A stretch of 64,000 nucleotides of DNA, from positions 62,001 to 126,000 of the forward strand of contig NZ_RJWA01000010.1 of assembly GCF_003762835.1 (NCBI RefSeq), written 5' to 3'. Position 1 is the stretch's first letter. Every line of letters begins with the position of its first letter. The notes under the pieces are model-generated. The model worked only from the letters and a program-made list of their open reading frames with translations, had not been told where the DNA came from and made no database searches. The DNA comes from Micromonospora sp. HM5-17. GTDB taxonomy: Bacteria; Actinomycetota; Actinomycetes; Mycobacteriales; Micromonosporaceae. Position numbers and translations under genes: made by a program. Positions 6,207 through 15,899 of the stretch are shown one piece after another.

Positions 6207-9200
6207 TCACCTCCCACCTCAGGCCCTGCGCGTCGACGAACGACGTGGTGCCCTTCGGCAGCGCCTCGAAGTCCGGCGCGGTGATGATCGGGCCGTCGAT
6301 GCCGTTGCGTACCTCCACCCGCGACACCGTGACCCCGCCCCGCACCCACAGCGAGAAGAATCCGGGGTCCAGGTCCAGCGGCTCCGGGTAGTCGGTCGCG
6401 CTGTACACCAGCGTCCACGCCACCCCGTCCAGCGACGTGTACAGGTCCATCCGCGCCAGGCCGCCGCCCGCGTCCTGCTCGTACGTGGCGCGGACCCACC
6501 GGCGCTGGCGGGTCACCACCTGAAGCACGTCGGTACTGACGCACTGGTAGAAGACGTCCTGGCCGAACACCTCGACGCACGTCTCGACCTCGGAAACCAT
6601 GAAGTCCCAGCCGTTGGAGACAAACCCGTCCGGGTCCGAGGTGTAATGCTCAACTGCCACGGCCCACTGGTCGGCCGAGGTGCGCAGCTCCACGCGGATG
6701 TCGAAGTCGGCCATCGGCTCGCGCACGCGGAAGTCGTCGACATCCATCGTCGCGGTCACGTTCGTGTTGCCGGCCGTCAACGCGCCCCGCACACCCGTCC
6801 GGCCGGCCACCGCCAGGCTGGAGTCCACGACCTGCGCCGGGTAGTTGTAGAAGTCGCCGCCGTCCTTCCATGCCCCGGCGCGCACGACCGAGCCGCGTAC
6901 CTGCATCCGCAGCCAGATCCAGTCCCCCGGCGCCCAGGTCACCGGGTCCCAGTTCCTGTCTTCCTGGATCTCCAGCGGCGCGATCGTGGTCAGCGTCCCA
7001 CCCACCAGCTTCTCCAAGCCCACGCCGAGGGTCCCGTCCGGGTTGAACGCGAGCCGGGCCAGGTAGTGGTTGTTGGCGTCGACGTACCTGCCGAGCAGGT
7101 AGCCGTTGACCGGCTGGGTGAGGGCCGCCGTGTCGAGACGGAACCGCGCCCGAATGTCGACGTCGAGCCGGTCGGGGCCGGTGACGATCCCCTTGCCGGC
7201 CGGGGACGGCCCGAGCGCCACCTCGTCGACGTAGAGCAGGTGGCTCGCCGGCGGCGTGCCGTCCATGACCACGTTGACACTGGCCTTCGCCGTCGCCGGG
7301 TTCGTCGGGGCCGTGCTGAACGTCAGTCGGGTCCACGTGTTCGCGGCCACCGCGATGGGACTGCTCGACGAGGTGTTCAGGTAGGTGCTGGCCGCGTCGA
7401 ACCAGTTGATCGACAGGACGACGTTGCGGGCCACCGCGCACCGCACCCACGCCACCGCCCGCCAGGTCACGCCCACCGCCGCACCGGTCACCTGGTTCGA
7501 CTCGATCCGCACCTGCGCGGTCACGCCGTCCGGCGTCACCAACCCCGACGCGACGCCCTCGTGCGCCTGCGCCGTCGAGCGGACGAGCGTGCACCCGAAC
7601 GTCGTCCACCCGGCCACGGTCGTCTCGAAGAACGGGTTGCTGTTGCGGTACTCCACCAGCTTGATCCGGCCGGCGCCGCCCGTCACGGACACGTCCTCCG
7701 GCGGGCCCATGTCAATCGTCCACGGCAGGCCCGGCGTCTCGGTGCTACCCAATCCACCCGCCGGCACATCCCGCGTGAAGCTGTCGTCGACCACGATCGG
7801 GTCCAGGCCGGGCGGCGTGTCCGCGTCGGCGGTCACCGCGTCGACGGTGCCCTCCGGGCGAAGGCCCTCACACGGCGCCGGCCCGCCGTCCAGCGGCGCC
7901 GGCGTGTCGGTGACCTCGACGACGGTCAGCTGCGCCAGGTGCAGGTGCCCCCGCTTGCGGGACCGCCGCACCGATGCGGACGGCACGAGCAGCGCCGCCA
8001 GCCAGCGGTTGCCCAGCTCGTCACGCACGCACACGTACGGCAACGTGTCCCACGCCAGGTCCCGCAGATCCGTGAACCCCTTGTCCATCGTCCCCGGCGG
8101 CACCGCCGCCGCGTTGACCAGCACCGTGCGGGTGAACTCCACCCCGCCCCGCTCCAGCGGCCGGAAAGCCGTGCGGTAGTCCCGGTCGAACATCGCCTGC
8201 AGCTCGACCTGGCCCGCCTCCGGGAACGTGAACTCCTCGGCGCTCTGGCGCTCCCAGCTCATGACGTAGGCCAGGTTCGCGGCCGGGCTGCGGTTGCTGG
8301 TCAGGATCAGCACCCCCACGTCGACGCCGGTGCCGGTCACACCTGGCGCGGGGATGGTGGCGGCGACGGGCGCGGACCACGGGCCGGCGATGCCGGTGCG
8401 GTGCACCATCCGGATCCGGTACCGCGACTCGACGCCCACCCGGGCCTCGTAGTCGTCGACCGCGGTGACGTTCGGCTCGACGACCTTCGCGATCGTCTCC
8501 CACTCGCCGGACGGCATCGTGTCGTCCTGGCGCTGCACCTCGTAGTGGCCCCACCCCGCGACTACCGCCGTGTTGATCGCCGTCCACGACAGCTGGTGGT
8601 AGTGGATGCCGGTCGGGATGCCGCCCACCGGCCGCTGGCAGTTCTCGTCGACCACGGTCAGCGGCTGCACCGCCGACTGCACCGCCAGGCCGGTCACCGC
8701 GTCCATCTCCTGCGCCAGCATGAGCGTCAGGTCAACGGACACGTCGCTGTTGCCGTCGATCGTTGCGTACCCGCCGAGGTCCCCATACCCGGGCTGGGAC
8801 GGTGAGGAGCCCAGGAGGGTGTGGGGTTCCGCGTCGGCGCCGAGGACCTGCCACGGCACCTCGCCGTCGGCACTGCTGTAAAACGCCCAACACGTCGTCC
8901 CGCCGGCGCCGCTCGCCACGTACGGCGGCTCCAGCCGCAGCGTGACCTCCTTCCAACCTCCGGCCACCTCCGGCAGCGCGTCGAACTCGTCGACCGTGAT
9001 CGAGGCGCTCGGGCCGAGCCGCACCCACGTATCGGCCGGGTCGACCTGGAAGAGCTCCAGCGGGTCCTTCGTGCCCGGCAGGTGGCGGGCGTAGAACCTC
9101 GCCCACACGTACGTACCGGCGACGTCGTTGAGCAGCCGCTGCATCGTCGCGCCCGGCCCGTAATGGTCGTACAGCGTGCCGACCGCCTGCGCGAGGTACC

Positions 9201-10413
9201 CGTGCGAGCTGATGTCGGCGGTGCCGGGTGCGCTCGCACCCGCGTACATGACGATCGCCGGCATCTCGCTGACCGTCTCCACGGTCGGCACCGACCCCTC
9301 GCGCAGCGTCTTGCGCAGCAGCACCCCCCGGTGGCCAGGGAACGGCCCCACCGACCCCAGCCGGTCGACCGGCACAGGCACCGGCGACGCCACCGACATC
9401 TGCCCCGAGTACGCCTGCCCCACGGTGACCGCGTACTCGTACCCGGCGCGGAGGGGCACGTCGTACCCGAAGTTGTACATCTCGACGAGCGGGATCTCGT
9501 AGTAGTAGCCGCCGATGAGGGCCGCGCCGTCGGAGATGTCCAGGCCGCCGCCCGCGACACGGTTCTCCTCCCCGTACGTGATCTCCAGGGCCAGGTAGTG
9601 CACCTGGAAAACGGCGCTCGCCGCGGCGGCCGCGCTGGTCTGGAGCCGCACGTTGACGTTCGTGCCACCCGATCCGGACAGCGCTATCAGCCCCGACGTC
9701 GGCGCCAGGCCGCCCGCCCACTTCCACGGCAGCCGGGTCTTCGTCGTCAGGGGCGTGTCGGCCGTGCTCCACCACGGGTTCAGCTCGCCTAGGCGGGCCC
9801 GGCGCGGGGTGGTGACCTCGGTATGCAGGGCAGGCCCCGTCAACGTCTCGTCCATCACCCAGTTCAGTCCGGCCGACGGTCGTTCCAGGCCCAGCGTCAC
9901 CGCCGGGGACAGGTCCGCGAACGGGCCCGACATCACGTAGAGCACCGACACGTCGAGGATCCGCCGGTACCGCAACGCGCCCTGCACCTGCGACGAGCCG
10001 GTGTCGAACCAGAACCGGCAGGCCGCGTTCGGGCCCGTCAGCGTGATGTGCCGGGGGTCGGATGGGTTGTGCACGGCGTCGTTGGGCTGCGCGGCGCCGC
10101 CCGCCAGGGCCGCACCGCCGAGCAGTTCGCCCCCCGTGCAGGCGATCACCAGCTTGCGGATCGGGCCGGTGCCTGCCACCACATCGGACCGGTAGAGGTT
10201 GACCAGCAGCTCCTTGCGGGTCGGCCGACCCGGCGGCGGCGCGGTCGCGAACAGCCGCACCCGCCCCAGGCCCTCCTCCGACGAGCTGTAGTCGTGGCGG
10301 GCCTTGAACGTGTAGCCGACTTCGCTGGCGGTGTCGAGCAGCACCGCGTCAGCCACGAGCGGCGCCCACTGCATTCCGATGACGTACGGCCAGTCCGGGT
10401 TGTAGTTCCCCAC
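6178..10413 (-). CDS. Large minor tail protein with fibronectin-like and lectin-like modules (1411 aa)
   Basis: Probable distal tail/adhesin protein. It opens with a distal-tail-like section (WPYVIGMQWAPL), has a fibronectin type III-like unit around residues 605-700 (SWTAINTAVVAGWGHYEVQRQDD, VGVESRYRIRMVHR), and ends with two concanavalin-like carbohydrate-binding stretches (RFRLDTAALTQPVNGYLLGRYVDANN). The GTG at 10,413 directly abuts the tape measure stop codon. The modular build fits host surface recognition; exact domain limits need a profile search. Confidence 0.75.
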   Translation of the reverse strand: MGNYNPDWPYVIGMQWAPLVADAVLLDTASEVGYTFKARHDYSSSEEGLGRVRLFATAPPPGRPTRKELLVNLYRSDVVAGTGPIRKLVIACTGGELLGGAALAGGAAQPNDAVHNPSDPRHITLTGPNAACRFWFDTGSSQVQGALRYRRILDVSVLYVMSGPFADLSPAVTLGLERPSAGLNWVMDETLTGPALHTEVTTPRRARLGELNPWWSTADTPLTTKTRLPWKWAGGLAPTSGLIALSGSGGTNVNVRLQTSAAAAASAVFQVHYLALEITYGEENRVAGGGLDISDGAALIGGYYYEIPLVEMYNFGYDVPLRAGYEYAVTVGQAYSGQMSVASPVPVPVDRLGSVGPFPGHRGVLLRKTLREGSVPTVETVSEMPAIVMYAGASAPGTADISSHGYLAQAVGTLYDHYGPGATMQRLLNDVAGTYVWARFYARHLPGTKDPLELFQVDPADTWVRLGPSASITVDEFDALPEVAGGWKEVTLRLEPPYVASGAGGTTCWAFYSSADGEVPWQVLGADAEPHTLLGSSPSQPGYGDLGGYATIDGNSDVSVDLTLMLAQEMDAVTGLAVQSAVQPLTVVDENCQRPVGGIPTGIHYHQLSWTAINTAVVAGWGHYEVQRQDDTMPSGEWETIAKVVEPNVTAVDDYEARVGVESRYRIRMVHRTGIAGPWSAPVAATIPAPGVTGTGVDVGVLILTSNRSPAANLAYVMSWERQSAEEFTFPEAGQVELQAMFDRDYRTAFRPLERGGVEFTRTVLVNAAAVPPGTMDKGFTDLRDLAWDTLPYVCVRDELGNRWLAALLVPSASVRRSRKRGHLHLAQLTVVEVTDTPAPLDGGPAPCEGLRPEGTVDAVTADADTPPGLDPIVVDDSFTRDVPAGGLGSTETPGLPWTIDMGPPEDVSVTGGAGRIKLVEYRNSNPFFETTVAGWTTFGCTLVRSTAQAHEGVASGLVTPDGVTAQVRIESNQVTGAAVGVTWRAVAWVRCAVARNVVLSINWFDAASTYLNTSSSSPIAVAANTWTRLTFSTAPTNPATAKASVNVVMDGTPPASHLLYVDEVALGPSPAGKGIVTGPDRLDVDIRARFRLDTAALTQPVNGYLLGRYVDANNHYLARLAFNPDGTLGVGLEKLVGGTLTTIAPLEIQEDRNWDPVTWAPGDWIWLRMQVRGSVVRAGAWKDGGDFYNYPAQVVDSSLAVAGRTGVRGALTAGNTNVTATMDVDDFRVREPMADFDIRVELRTSADQWAVAVEHYTSDPDGFVSNGWDFMVSEVETCVEVFGQDVFYQCVSTDVLQVVTRQRRWVRATYEQDAGGGLARMDLYTSLDGVAWTLVYSATDYPEPLDLDPGFFSLWVRGGVTVSRVEVRNGIDGPIITAPDFEALPKGTTSFVDAQGLRWEVNGLGICGTA

Positions 10414-13239
10414 TCAGATCGTCCTCACCGTCGTGGCCACGTCCCGCCGGGCCAACGTCTGCCACACGCCTTCGCCGACCGCCCGGCCGGCCTCCAGCGC
10501 CTCCTGCCGGGTCGGCATGACACCCTCGAACACCACAGAGATCGCGCCCCGGCCGAACACGATCGGCGTCCCGCCGCCCTGCCCGAGCTGGCCGGCGAGG
10601 ATCCGCAGCAGCCCCGACTCCTCGGCCAGCTCCCGCGCCCGGCGGGGCCGGGTCAGCGGGATGACCACCTCGTCGCCGGCCTCGCCGCCGACGAACAACG
10701 TCGGCCGGCGCAGGATCGCGCCGTCGGCCAGGTACGGGATGCGGGGCAGCGACCCGGGCAGCAGCGCGTCGACCCGGCTGATGCCGGAGTTGATCGCGCC
10801 GATGATCCGGTTGAGCTGGGTCCGGATGGTGCCGGTGATCGCCGAGGCGATGCTGCCCAGCGACGGCACCCGCCGCAACCCGTCGACCAGCCGGCCGATC
10901 AGCGCGCTGCCGGCAGACAAGAACCGGCTGGCGTACCCGGAGATGCGGCCCGGGATCCCCGCGATGTACGACACGATCGCGTTGAAGCCGTTCACCGCCG
11001 CGGTCCGGCCGGCGTTGACCGCGCCGGTGAACGTCGACGAGATGATGCTCCCGAGCCGGGACAGCGCCGACAGGATCCGGCCCGGCAACGCCGTCGCGAA
11101 TCCGACCACGGCGTTGACGCCGGCCAGGAACAGCGATCGGGCCAGGTTCCACGCCTGGGTGAACAGGTTGCCCAGCAGGGCCGGGAGCTGCTGCACCGCG
11201 GCGATGATCTGCCCCGGCAGCTGCGTGACCGCGTAGAGGATCAGTCCGATGCCGACGCCCAGCGCCTCCAACGCCATCCTCGCCGCCGACGTGAACAGGT
11301 TCCACAGCATCTGCGGCAGGCTGGCCAGGAATGCGCCGATCCGGCCCGGCAGCTCGGCGAACCACGTCCCGACCGCGGTGAAGAACCCGACGACGGCGTT
11401 CCACGCCGACGAGAACGCGCCGCCGATCGCCGACCCGACACCAGCCCAGTCGATCGTGTTCAGCCACCCGGCGACCTTGCCGAGCCAGTCGGCGACCCCG
11501 GACAGCGGCGACAACAGCCACGCCAGCGCGCCGGCGATCGCCTGGACCAACGGGACGACCGCCCGCGACGCCAGGAACGACACCAGCAGCGCCGCGACCT
11601 TGATCAGCGGCGCGGCCAGCGCCACCAGCACCCCGGCGAGCTGCGCCGCCAGCTCGATCAGGGGAGTCAACGCCACCACGATGGCGACGACCGGCGGCAG
11701 CAGCGACACGATCGCCGGGATCAGCGGCATCAGCGCGGTGACGACCTGCACGATCAGCGGGCCGAGGGCGTTGAGCACAGGCGCGAGGGCGCTGCCCAGC
11801 GCGGCGACGACCTGGCCGAGCGGCTGCCCCAGCTGGGTGAACAGCTTGGCGAGTAGCCCGGCGGCGGGGGCGAGGACCGCGGTGAGCGTCTGCCCGATCT
11901 GGAGCAGGACCGGGGCTAGCGCGGATACCAGCGGACCGATCAGCGGCCTGAGGGCGGCGAGGGCCTGCGCCAGCGGCCCGACAAGGAGGGTTACCAGCTG
12001 GCCGACGACAGGCAGCAGCGGAGCGAGGGCCAGCGCGATCGACGCAATCACCTGGCCGACCGGCCCGAGCGCGGGCGCGAGGGCCTGCACGCCGGTCGAC
12101 AGGGCCGCGAACACGGGGCCGAGCGCCGCGCCGAGCGCGGAGATCGCTGGCGCGAGACCGTTGGCGAGGGCCTGCAAGGCGGGGACGATCGCCTGCGCGA
12201 TCGGCAGCAGCGCCGGCACCAGCGAGCTGCTGATAATCCCGACCAGCGTCCCGAACACCGGGGACAACCCGGCCGCGACGGTGGCCAGCGCGGTGAAGAT
12301 CCCGGTCAGGGCGGTGCCGCCCTCTGCCGAGGCCAGGAACTCCCGCGCCGCCGTGGTGGCGTTGACCAGGTTGGTCAGGAGCGCGTTGCCTGTCGCACCG
12401 GCGGCGGCGCCGAGGACGGAGCCGATGATCCCGGCGACGTTGCGGGCGATCTGGCCGAGCTGTGACAGCACACCCAGGGCGCGCTCGAGGACGGCGCTCG
12501 CCTCACCGGATGCGGCGACCGACGACAGCCAGAGCCCGAACCCGGTGGCAGCATCGCCGGCGGCTGCCGAGAGCTGCTCGACAGCGGGCAGCGCGATCAC
12601 CGCGATGTCCCGGAACCCGGCCAGCAGCGGCCCGGTCGCCACCGTCAGGTTGGCGACCGACACCCGGGTGGTGTCGAGCACCGAGCGCAGTGCGTCAACG
12701 GTCGCCGCTTCCCGCGCGAACTCCAGCGCCCGGCGGGCGGCGAGACCGTAGTACACCGCGATGTCCGCGAGGCCGGTGCGGAGCGGCCCGGACAGCACGG
12801 CCGCGGTGGCGCTGATCTGGCCGACGATCGGGGCGGCGAAGGCGTCCTGCGCGGCGGCGCGGATCTCCCGCAGCGGAGGCGACACGGCCTGGAACTCCCG
12901 GGCGAGGCGCTGTGCCTGCGGGGACAGGTTCTTGATCGCGTCGGCGAACTTCGCCGCATCGCCCTCTGCGGCTGCCGTGAGGGTGTCGCCGAGGCCGGAG
13001 GTAGCCAGGCGCAGGGTGCCGATGGCGGCGGCGCCAACGGCGATGGCGGCCGGGATTGCCACAGCGGCGCCGCCGACCTGGGCGATCGCGCCGGCCAGCC
13101 CGACGAGCTGGGTGGTGGCCGAGGCGGCGATCGTCCCGATCGACCCGATCTTGAAGGCGGCTTGCAGGCCCTTCCGCAGGTCGGGCCCGAAGCGCCTCAC
13201 GTCGCCGACGATCTCGATGTACGCGCGCCCGAGTGCCAC
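10414..13239 (-). CDS. Tail tape measure protein (941 aa)
   Basis: Sets tail length. Residues about 300-620 are a long run of hydrophobic, Pro-punctuated helical repeats (LAPALGPVGQ, PLIGPLVSALAPVL, ALGSALAPVLNALGPLI) typical of phage tape measures, followed by WNAVVGFF/NLFTSAARMALEA repeats and a C-terminal tail-tip interaction region. The GTG at 13,239 (VALGRAYIEIVGDVRRFGPDLRKGL) is preferred over the longer frame, which would run through a 35-bp dyad. The tail chaperone genes are separated from it by an unusual 5-kb plus-strand block. Confidence 0.9.
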   Translation of the reverse strand: MALGRAYIEIVGDVRRFGPDLRKGLQAAFKIGSIGTIAASATTQLVGLAGAIAQVGGAAVAIPAAIAVGAAAIGTLRLATSGLGDTLTAAAEGDAAKFADAIKNLSPQAQRLAREFQAVSPPLREIRAAAQDAFAAPIVGQISATAAVLSGPLRTGLADIAVYYGLAARRALEFAREAATVDALRSVLDTTRVSVANLTVATGPLLAGFRDIAVIALPAVEQLSAAAGDAATGFGLWLSSVAASGEASAVLERALGVLSQLGQIARNVAGIIGSVLGAAAGATGNALLTNLVNATTAAREFLASAEGGTALTGIFTALATVAAGLSPVFGTLVGIISSSLVPALLPIAQAIVPALQALANGLAPAISALGAALGPVFAALSTGVQALAPALGPVGQVIASIALALAPLLPVVGQLVTLLVGPLAQALAALRPLIGPLVSALAPVLLQIGQTLTAVLAPAAGLLAKLFTQLGQPLGQVVAALGSALAPVLNALGPLIVQVVTALMPLIPAIVSLLPPVVAIVVALTPLIELAAQLAGVLVALAAPLIKVAALLVSFLASRAVVPLVQAIAGALAWLLSPLSGVADWLGKVAGWLNTIDWAGVGSAIGGAFSSAWNAVVGFFTAVGTWFAELPGRIGAFLASLPQMLWNLFTSAARMALEALGVGIGLILYAVTQLPGQIIAAVQQLPALLGNLFTQAWNLARSLFLAGVNAVVGFATALPGRILSALSRLGSIISSTFTGAVNAGRTAAVNGFNAIVSYIAGIPGRISGYASRFLSAGSALIGRLVDGLRRVPSLGSIASAITGTIRTQLNRIIGAINSGISRVDALLPGSLPRIPYLADGAILRRPTLFVGGEAGDEVVIPLTRPRRARELAEESGLLRILAGQLGQGGGTPIVFGRGAISVVFEGVMPTRQEALEAGRAVGEGVWQTLARRDVATTVRTI

Positions 13240-13258
13240 ATGATCAGCGTAGGCGGTC

Positions 13259-13293
13259 CTATACGCCCGCTGTCGTTCATTGCGGCCGTATGC
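13259..13293. promoter_or_regulatory. 35-bp dyad element, copy 2
   Basis: CTATACGCC...GCCGTATGC with the conserved inner TTCATTGCG block, 20 bp before the tape measure start and 101 bp before the divergent plus-strand gene at 13,394. It sits at the switch point between the two transcription directions. Confidence 0.7.
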
Positions 13294-13316
13294 CTTTTCG
13301 TGCCTCACACCCCGCC

Positions 13317-13372
13317 TTGACGTTGCACACGGTCGAGCCCGACGATCGTCGGGGTAGGCAACCCCGTGCAAC
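13317..13372. promoter_or_regulatory. Putative promoter/operator with GTTGCAC inverted repeat
   Basis: GTTGCAC (13,322-13,328) and GTGCAAC (13,366-13,372) face each other upstream of the plus-strand regulator operon; TTGACG at 13,317-13,322 could be a -35 box. The half-site recurs as TGCAAC-N4-TGCAAC right after the XRE regulator gene (15,131-15,146), which suggests an autoregulatory operator. Confidence 0.5.
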
Positions 13373-13393
13373 TTGTTCCAGAGAGGCTGGGAG

Positions 13394-13786
13394 ATGCGGC
13401 TAACGTTCCTGGGCAAGGAGACAACAGGCGGGCAGAGCCCGACCCTGTACGCGACCGACCGTGACAGCTACGTCGTGCAGGGGTGGCGCGTCAGCGACGC
13501 CGACATCCTCGCCCGCTCAGAAACAGATCAGGAGACCGTTGTTGAGGTACCCGCCAGGCTCATGACCCACCTGGCCAAGAACGGCCTGAACGGGCAGGTG
13601 AAGCGGATAGCGCCGCCGATCGTCCACGTAACCCAGCGGGGGACCTACATCATCCGAGGATCGCGGATGACCGACGCCGCCGCGCTCGCCCAGATGGACA
13701 TCCCGCCGCACGAATCCTGCGTCGAGGTGCCCGCCGAGCAAATGCAGAACCTGGTACAGAACATTGATGAATCCGATCACCAGTAG
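13394..13786 (+). CDS. Small protein in the regulator operon (130 aa)
   Basis: Unrecognised family. It contains two similar halves of about 60 residues: residues 20-45 (SYVVQGWRVSDADILARSETDQETVVEVPARLM) resemble residues 78-110 (TYIIRGSRMTDAAALAQMDIPPHESCVEVPAEQM), so it looks like an internal duplication. Such small proteins often sit beside DUF6879/XRE-DUF5753 genes in actinomycetes. The ATG at 13,394 follows GGGAG; the 3' end overlaps the next gene by 20 bp. Confidence 0.7.
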   Translation: MRLTFLGKETTGGQSPTLYATDRDSYVVQGWRVSDADILARSETDQETVVEVPARLMTHLAKNGLNGQVKRIAPPIVHVTQRGTYIIRGSRMTDAAALAQMDIPPHESCVEVPAEQMQNLVQNIDESDHQ

Positions 13787-14285
13787 AGAGTTTGAATCCC
13801 TGTTTCGCCCCGGCGTCCGCGCCTTTCACTTGGAGATGCGGGATGTCTACCGGGTCGAACAGGAAGACGTCCCTTTCCAGAGATGGATCCAAGGGCTGCC
13901 GGACGACTATTCCTGGCGCGAGGAGTGGCTGTCCTTCGTCCGCGCCGTCACCTCAGCCGGTACGGTGATTCAACGAGTGCGGATCGTCACAGAGCCCCAT
14001 TCGGATTACGTACGCTGGGAGCGAGAGCTGGACCCCCAGAACGCCAAGGCCGGTGAAGACATCCGCTACTTGCCCCGCGCGCAGGCAAGCGACATCACCC
14101 TTCCCGCCGAGGACTGCTGGCTGTTTGACGACGACCAGCTCGTCTTGAGCCTGTTCAAGCCAGACGGACGCTCCGGCGGCTACGCCACTGAGGACGACCC
14201 ACAGCTCGTGGCCCAGTACCGGGCGGTGCGTGACGAGGTGTGGGCGCGTGCGATCCCGTACGCCGAGTACCACCCAGCAGGCTAG
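13767..14285 (+). CDS. DUF6879 family protein (172 aa)
   Basis: It matches the pattern of actinobacterial DUF6879 proteins: FESLFRPGVRAFHLEMRDVY at the N-terminus, then a central WLSFVRAVTSAGTVIQRVRIVTEPHSDYVRWE and the DCWLFDDDQLVLSLF signature. These proteins are usually encoded next to XRE/DUF5753 regulators, as here; their biochemical role is not established. ATG at 13,767; its TAG stop overlaps the GTG of the regulator gene. Confidence 0.85.
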   Translation: MNPITSREFESLFRPGVRAFHLEMRDVYRVEQEDVPFQRWIQGLPDDYSWREEWLSFVRAVTSAGTVIQRVRIVTEPHSDYVRWERELDPQNAKAGEDIRYLPRAQASDITLPAEDCWLFDDDQLVLSLFKPDGRSGGYATEDDPQLVAQYRAVRDEVWARAIPYAEYHPAG

Positions 14286-15130
14286 TGTCCACCCCGGCCC
14301 GTCAGGCCCGCGAGGCGTTGGGCGTCAGGCTCAGGGACATCCGGCATGACGCCGGACTGACGGGCCGGGCGCTGGCCGCCAACGCCGGCTGGCACTACAC
14401 CAAGGTCTCCAAGCTGGAACACGGCGTCATCAACGCGTCCGAGAACGACGTACGCACGTGGTGCCGCATCTGCAACGCCGAAGACCAGATACCAGACCTG
14501 GTCGCGGCCGTCCGCTCCATCGACACAATGTTCGTCGAGTGGCGCCGGCAGCTCAGATCCGGCACCAAGCGGCGACAGAAGGAAAGCGTCCGCTTCGAGG
14601 CCGAGACGACGTTCTTTCGCGCCTTCGAGCCGATGTTCATACCCGGGCTGCTTCAGACTGCCGAGTACGCCGCGGCCCTGCTAACCAGCTTCATCGACTT
14701 CCACGGCCTGCCGGATGACGTAGACGACGGCGTGGAGGCTCGCATGGAGCGGCAGAAGATTCTCTACCGGGGAGAGCACCGGTTTCACATGGTCTTCTGC
14801 GAAACGGCCCTGACACTGGGCATCGCCCCAGCAGATGTTTTGGTTGGCCAACTCGATCGCCTGCTGGCCGCTTCGACTCTTCCACGTGTTCACATGGGAA
14901 TCATCCCAACTCGGGCCACTCACAAATTCCTGCCGCTACACGGCTTCTGGATACTCGACAACACGACGGTCCTCATCGAGACGATCTCGGCCGAAATCAA
15001 ACTGACGCAGCCGCGGGACATCGCGGTCTACGCCAAAGCATTCGAGCGGTTGGCGTCGTCCGCCGTCTACGGCCGTGACGCCCGGAGCCTGATCACCAGC
15101 GCCCTCAGGAGCCTCGACGACGCGAGTTGA
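14285..15130 (+). CDS. XRE-type transcriptional regulator with DUF5753 domain (281 aa)
   Basis: Residues about 5-65 form a helix-turn-helix (LGVRLRDIRHDAGLTGRALAANAGWHYTKVSKLEHG), and residues about 95-270 are the DUF5753 domain (FEPMFIPGLLQTAEYAAALL, VHMGIIPTRATHKFLPLHGFWILD). This is the common actinomycete regulator class that works with a small partner protein. The GTG at 14,285 shares bases with the upstream stop codon. In a prophage it is a candidate for lysogeny or accessory-gene control, although it resembles chromosomal developmental regulators more than classic phage repressors. Confidence 0.9.
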   Translation: MSTPARQAREALGVRLRDIRHDAGLTGRALAANAGWHYTKVSKLEHGVINASENDVRTWCRICNAEDQIPDLVAAVRSIDTMFVEWRRQLRSGTKRRQKESVRFEAETTFFRAFEPMFIPGLLQTAEYAAALLTSFIDFHGLPDDVDDGVEARMERQKILYRGEHRFHMVFCETALTLGIAPADVLVGQLDRLLAASTLPRVHMGIIPTRATHKFLPLHGFWILDNTTVLIETISAEIKLTQPRDIAVYAKAFERLASSAVYGRDARSLITSALRSLDDAS

Positions 15131-15146
15131 TGCAACTTCGTGCAAC
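15131..15146. repeat. TGCAAC direct repeat after the XRE regulator
   Basis: TGCAACTTCGTGCAAC starts directly after the regulator stop codon and shares its half-site with the inverted repeat before the operon (13,322-13,372). It may be a second operator controlling the downstream small genes. Confidence 0.45.
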
Positions 15147-15267
15147 ATCCTCCCCTTCGACGCGGCCCGTTCCCTACCGTCACCACGTGCCACGGCAATG
15201 TGATCGGGCGATCACGGCCGGTGGCGCGACGTGAGGTACGAGGGCACACATCACCTGGGGGCTAGTC

Positions 15268-15600
15268 GTGGTCGTCAGTGGTTTGCGTCAGACCCATCCG
15301 AAAGCCAACACCCACAGCCAGGCCACTAGCGGACACGGGATCGAAGTACCCGACCCGTGCCCTACGGAACCCATCCCCGGGTTCGGTTGTCTGGCCCTGA
15401 CCGCCGGGCAGCGCGAAACCATCACAGCGTACGTGCTGACCATCCACCGGGCCGACAGCGGCCTGTTCACGCTCAGGCTGGCCTGGCCGCCGCTGACCAT
15501 CCGTCGTCGCTGCGTGTGGTGCCGCAACCCGTGGCCCTGCGCCGCGGCCGAGTGGGCGCGCCGCGCCGACGTCAAGACGGCAATCGGGCGGGCGCTGTGA
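15268..15600 (+). CDS. Hypothetical protein with CxxC pair (110 aa)
   Basis: Unknown. A C-terminal RRRCVWCRNPWPC motif (about residues 80-92) suggests metal binding. Small proteins ending in this kind of RRCVWCR..WPCAA motif are common beside actinomycete XRE regulators. Start uncertain: GTG at 15,268 is the first in frame. The stop overlaps the next GTG (GTGA). Confidence 0.6.
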   Translation: MVVSGLRQTHPKANTHSQATSGHGIEVPDPCPTEPIPGFGCLALTAGQRETITAYVLTIHRADSGLFTLRLAWPPLTIRRRCVWCRNPWPCAAAEWARRADVKTAIGRAL

Positions 15601-15899
15601 TCACGACCCCCGCGCTACAGGCGCCCATCGGACTCGACCACGAGCAGGACTGGTCACGCGGCGGCGACTGGTGCACCTGCGGATCCCGCTGGCATGCCTG
15701 CCCCCTCCGCCAGCGCAGCTCGTCGACCTCGACACACCAGGTACCCCCGCCGGACTTCACCCCGTCGAGCGGTCCGCTCGACGGCCCGCGCCTCACGCCC
15801 GCCTGGGTCGGACCAAACATCATCCACCGGCACATCGCCGCAGCGCTGACCGGTCGAGGCGGCCAGCAGCGGCGGCGAGGAAACGGCGGCCGCTGGTGA
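15597..15899 (+). CDS. Hypothetical Cys-containing protein (100 aa)
   Basis: Starts at a GTG overlapping the previous stop (GTGA). Contains GDWCTCGSRWHACPLRQ (about residues 23-39), a short Cys cluster similar to motifs in neighbouring small ORFs; the rest is Pro/Ser/Arg-rich. No family recognised; function unknown. Confidence 0.6.
   Translation: MITTPALQAPIGLDHEQDWSRGGDWCTCGSRWHACPLRQRSSSTSTHQVPPPDFTPSSGPLDGPRLTPAWVGPNIIHRHIAAALTGRGGQQRRRGNGGRW

Noticed and set aside
5302-8805. A 1167-codon open frame on the plus strand opposite the tail genes
   Set aside because: It runs antisense to two clear tail genes, is extremely Arg/His-rich and has no domain; high GC keeps antisense frames open.
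11600-12500. DNA repeat array in the tape measure gene
   Set aside because: The periodicity is in the protein (hydrophobic helical repeats); the DNA copies diverge freely.
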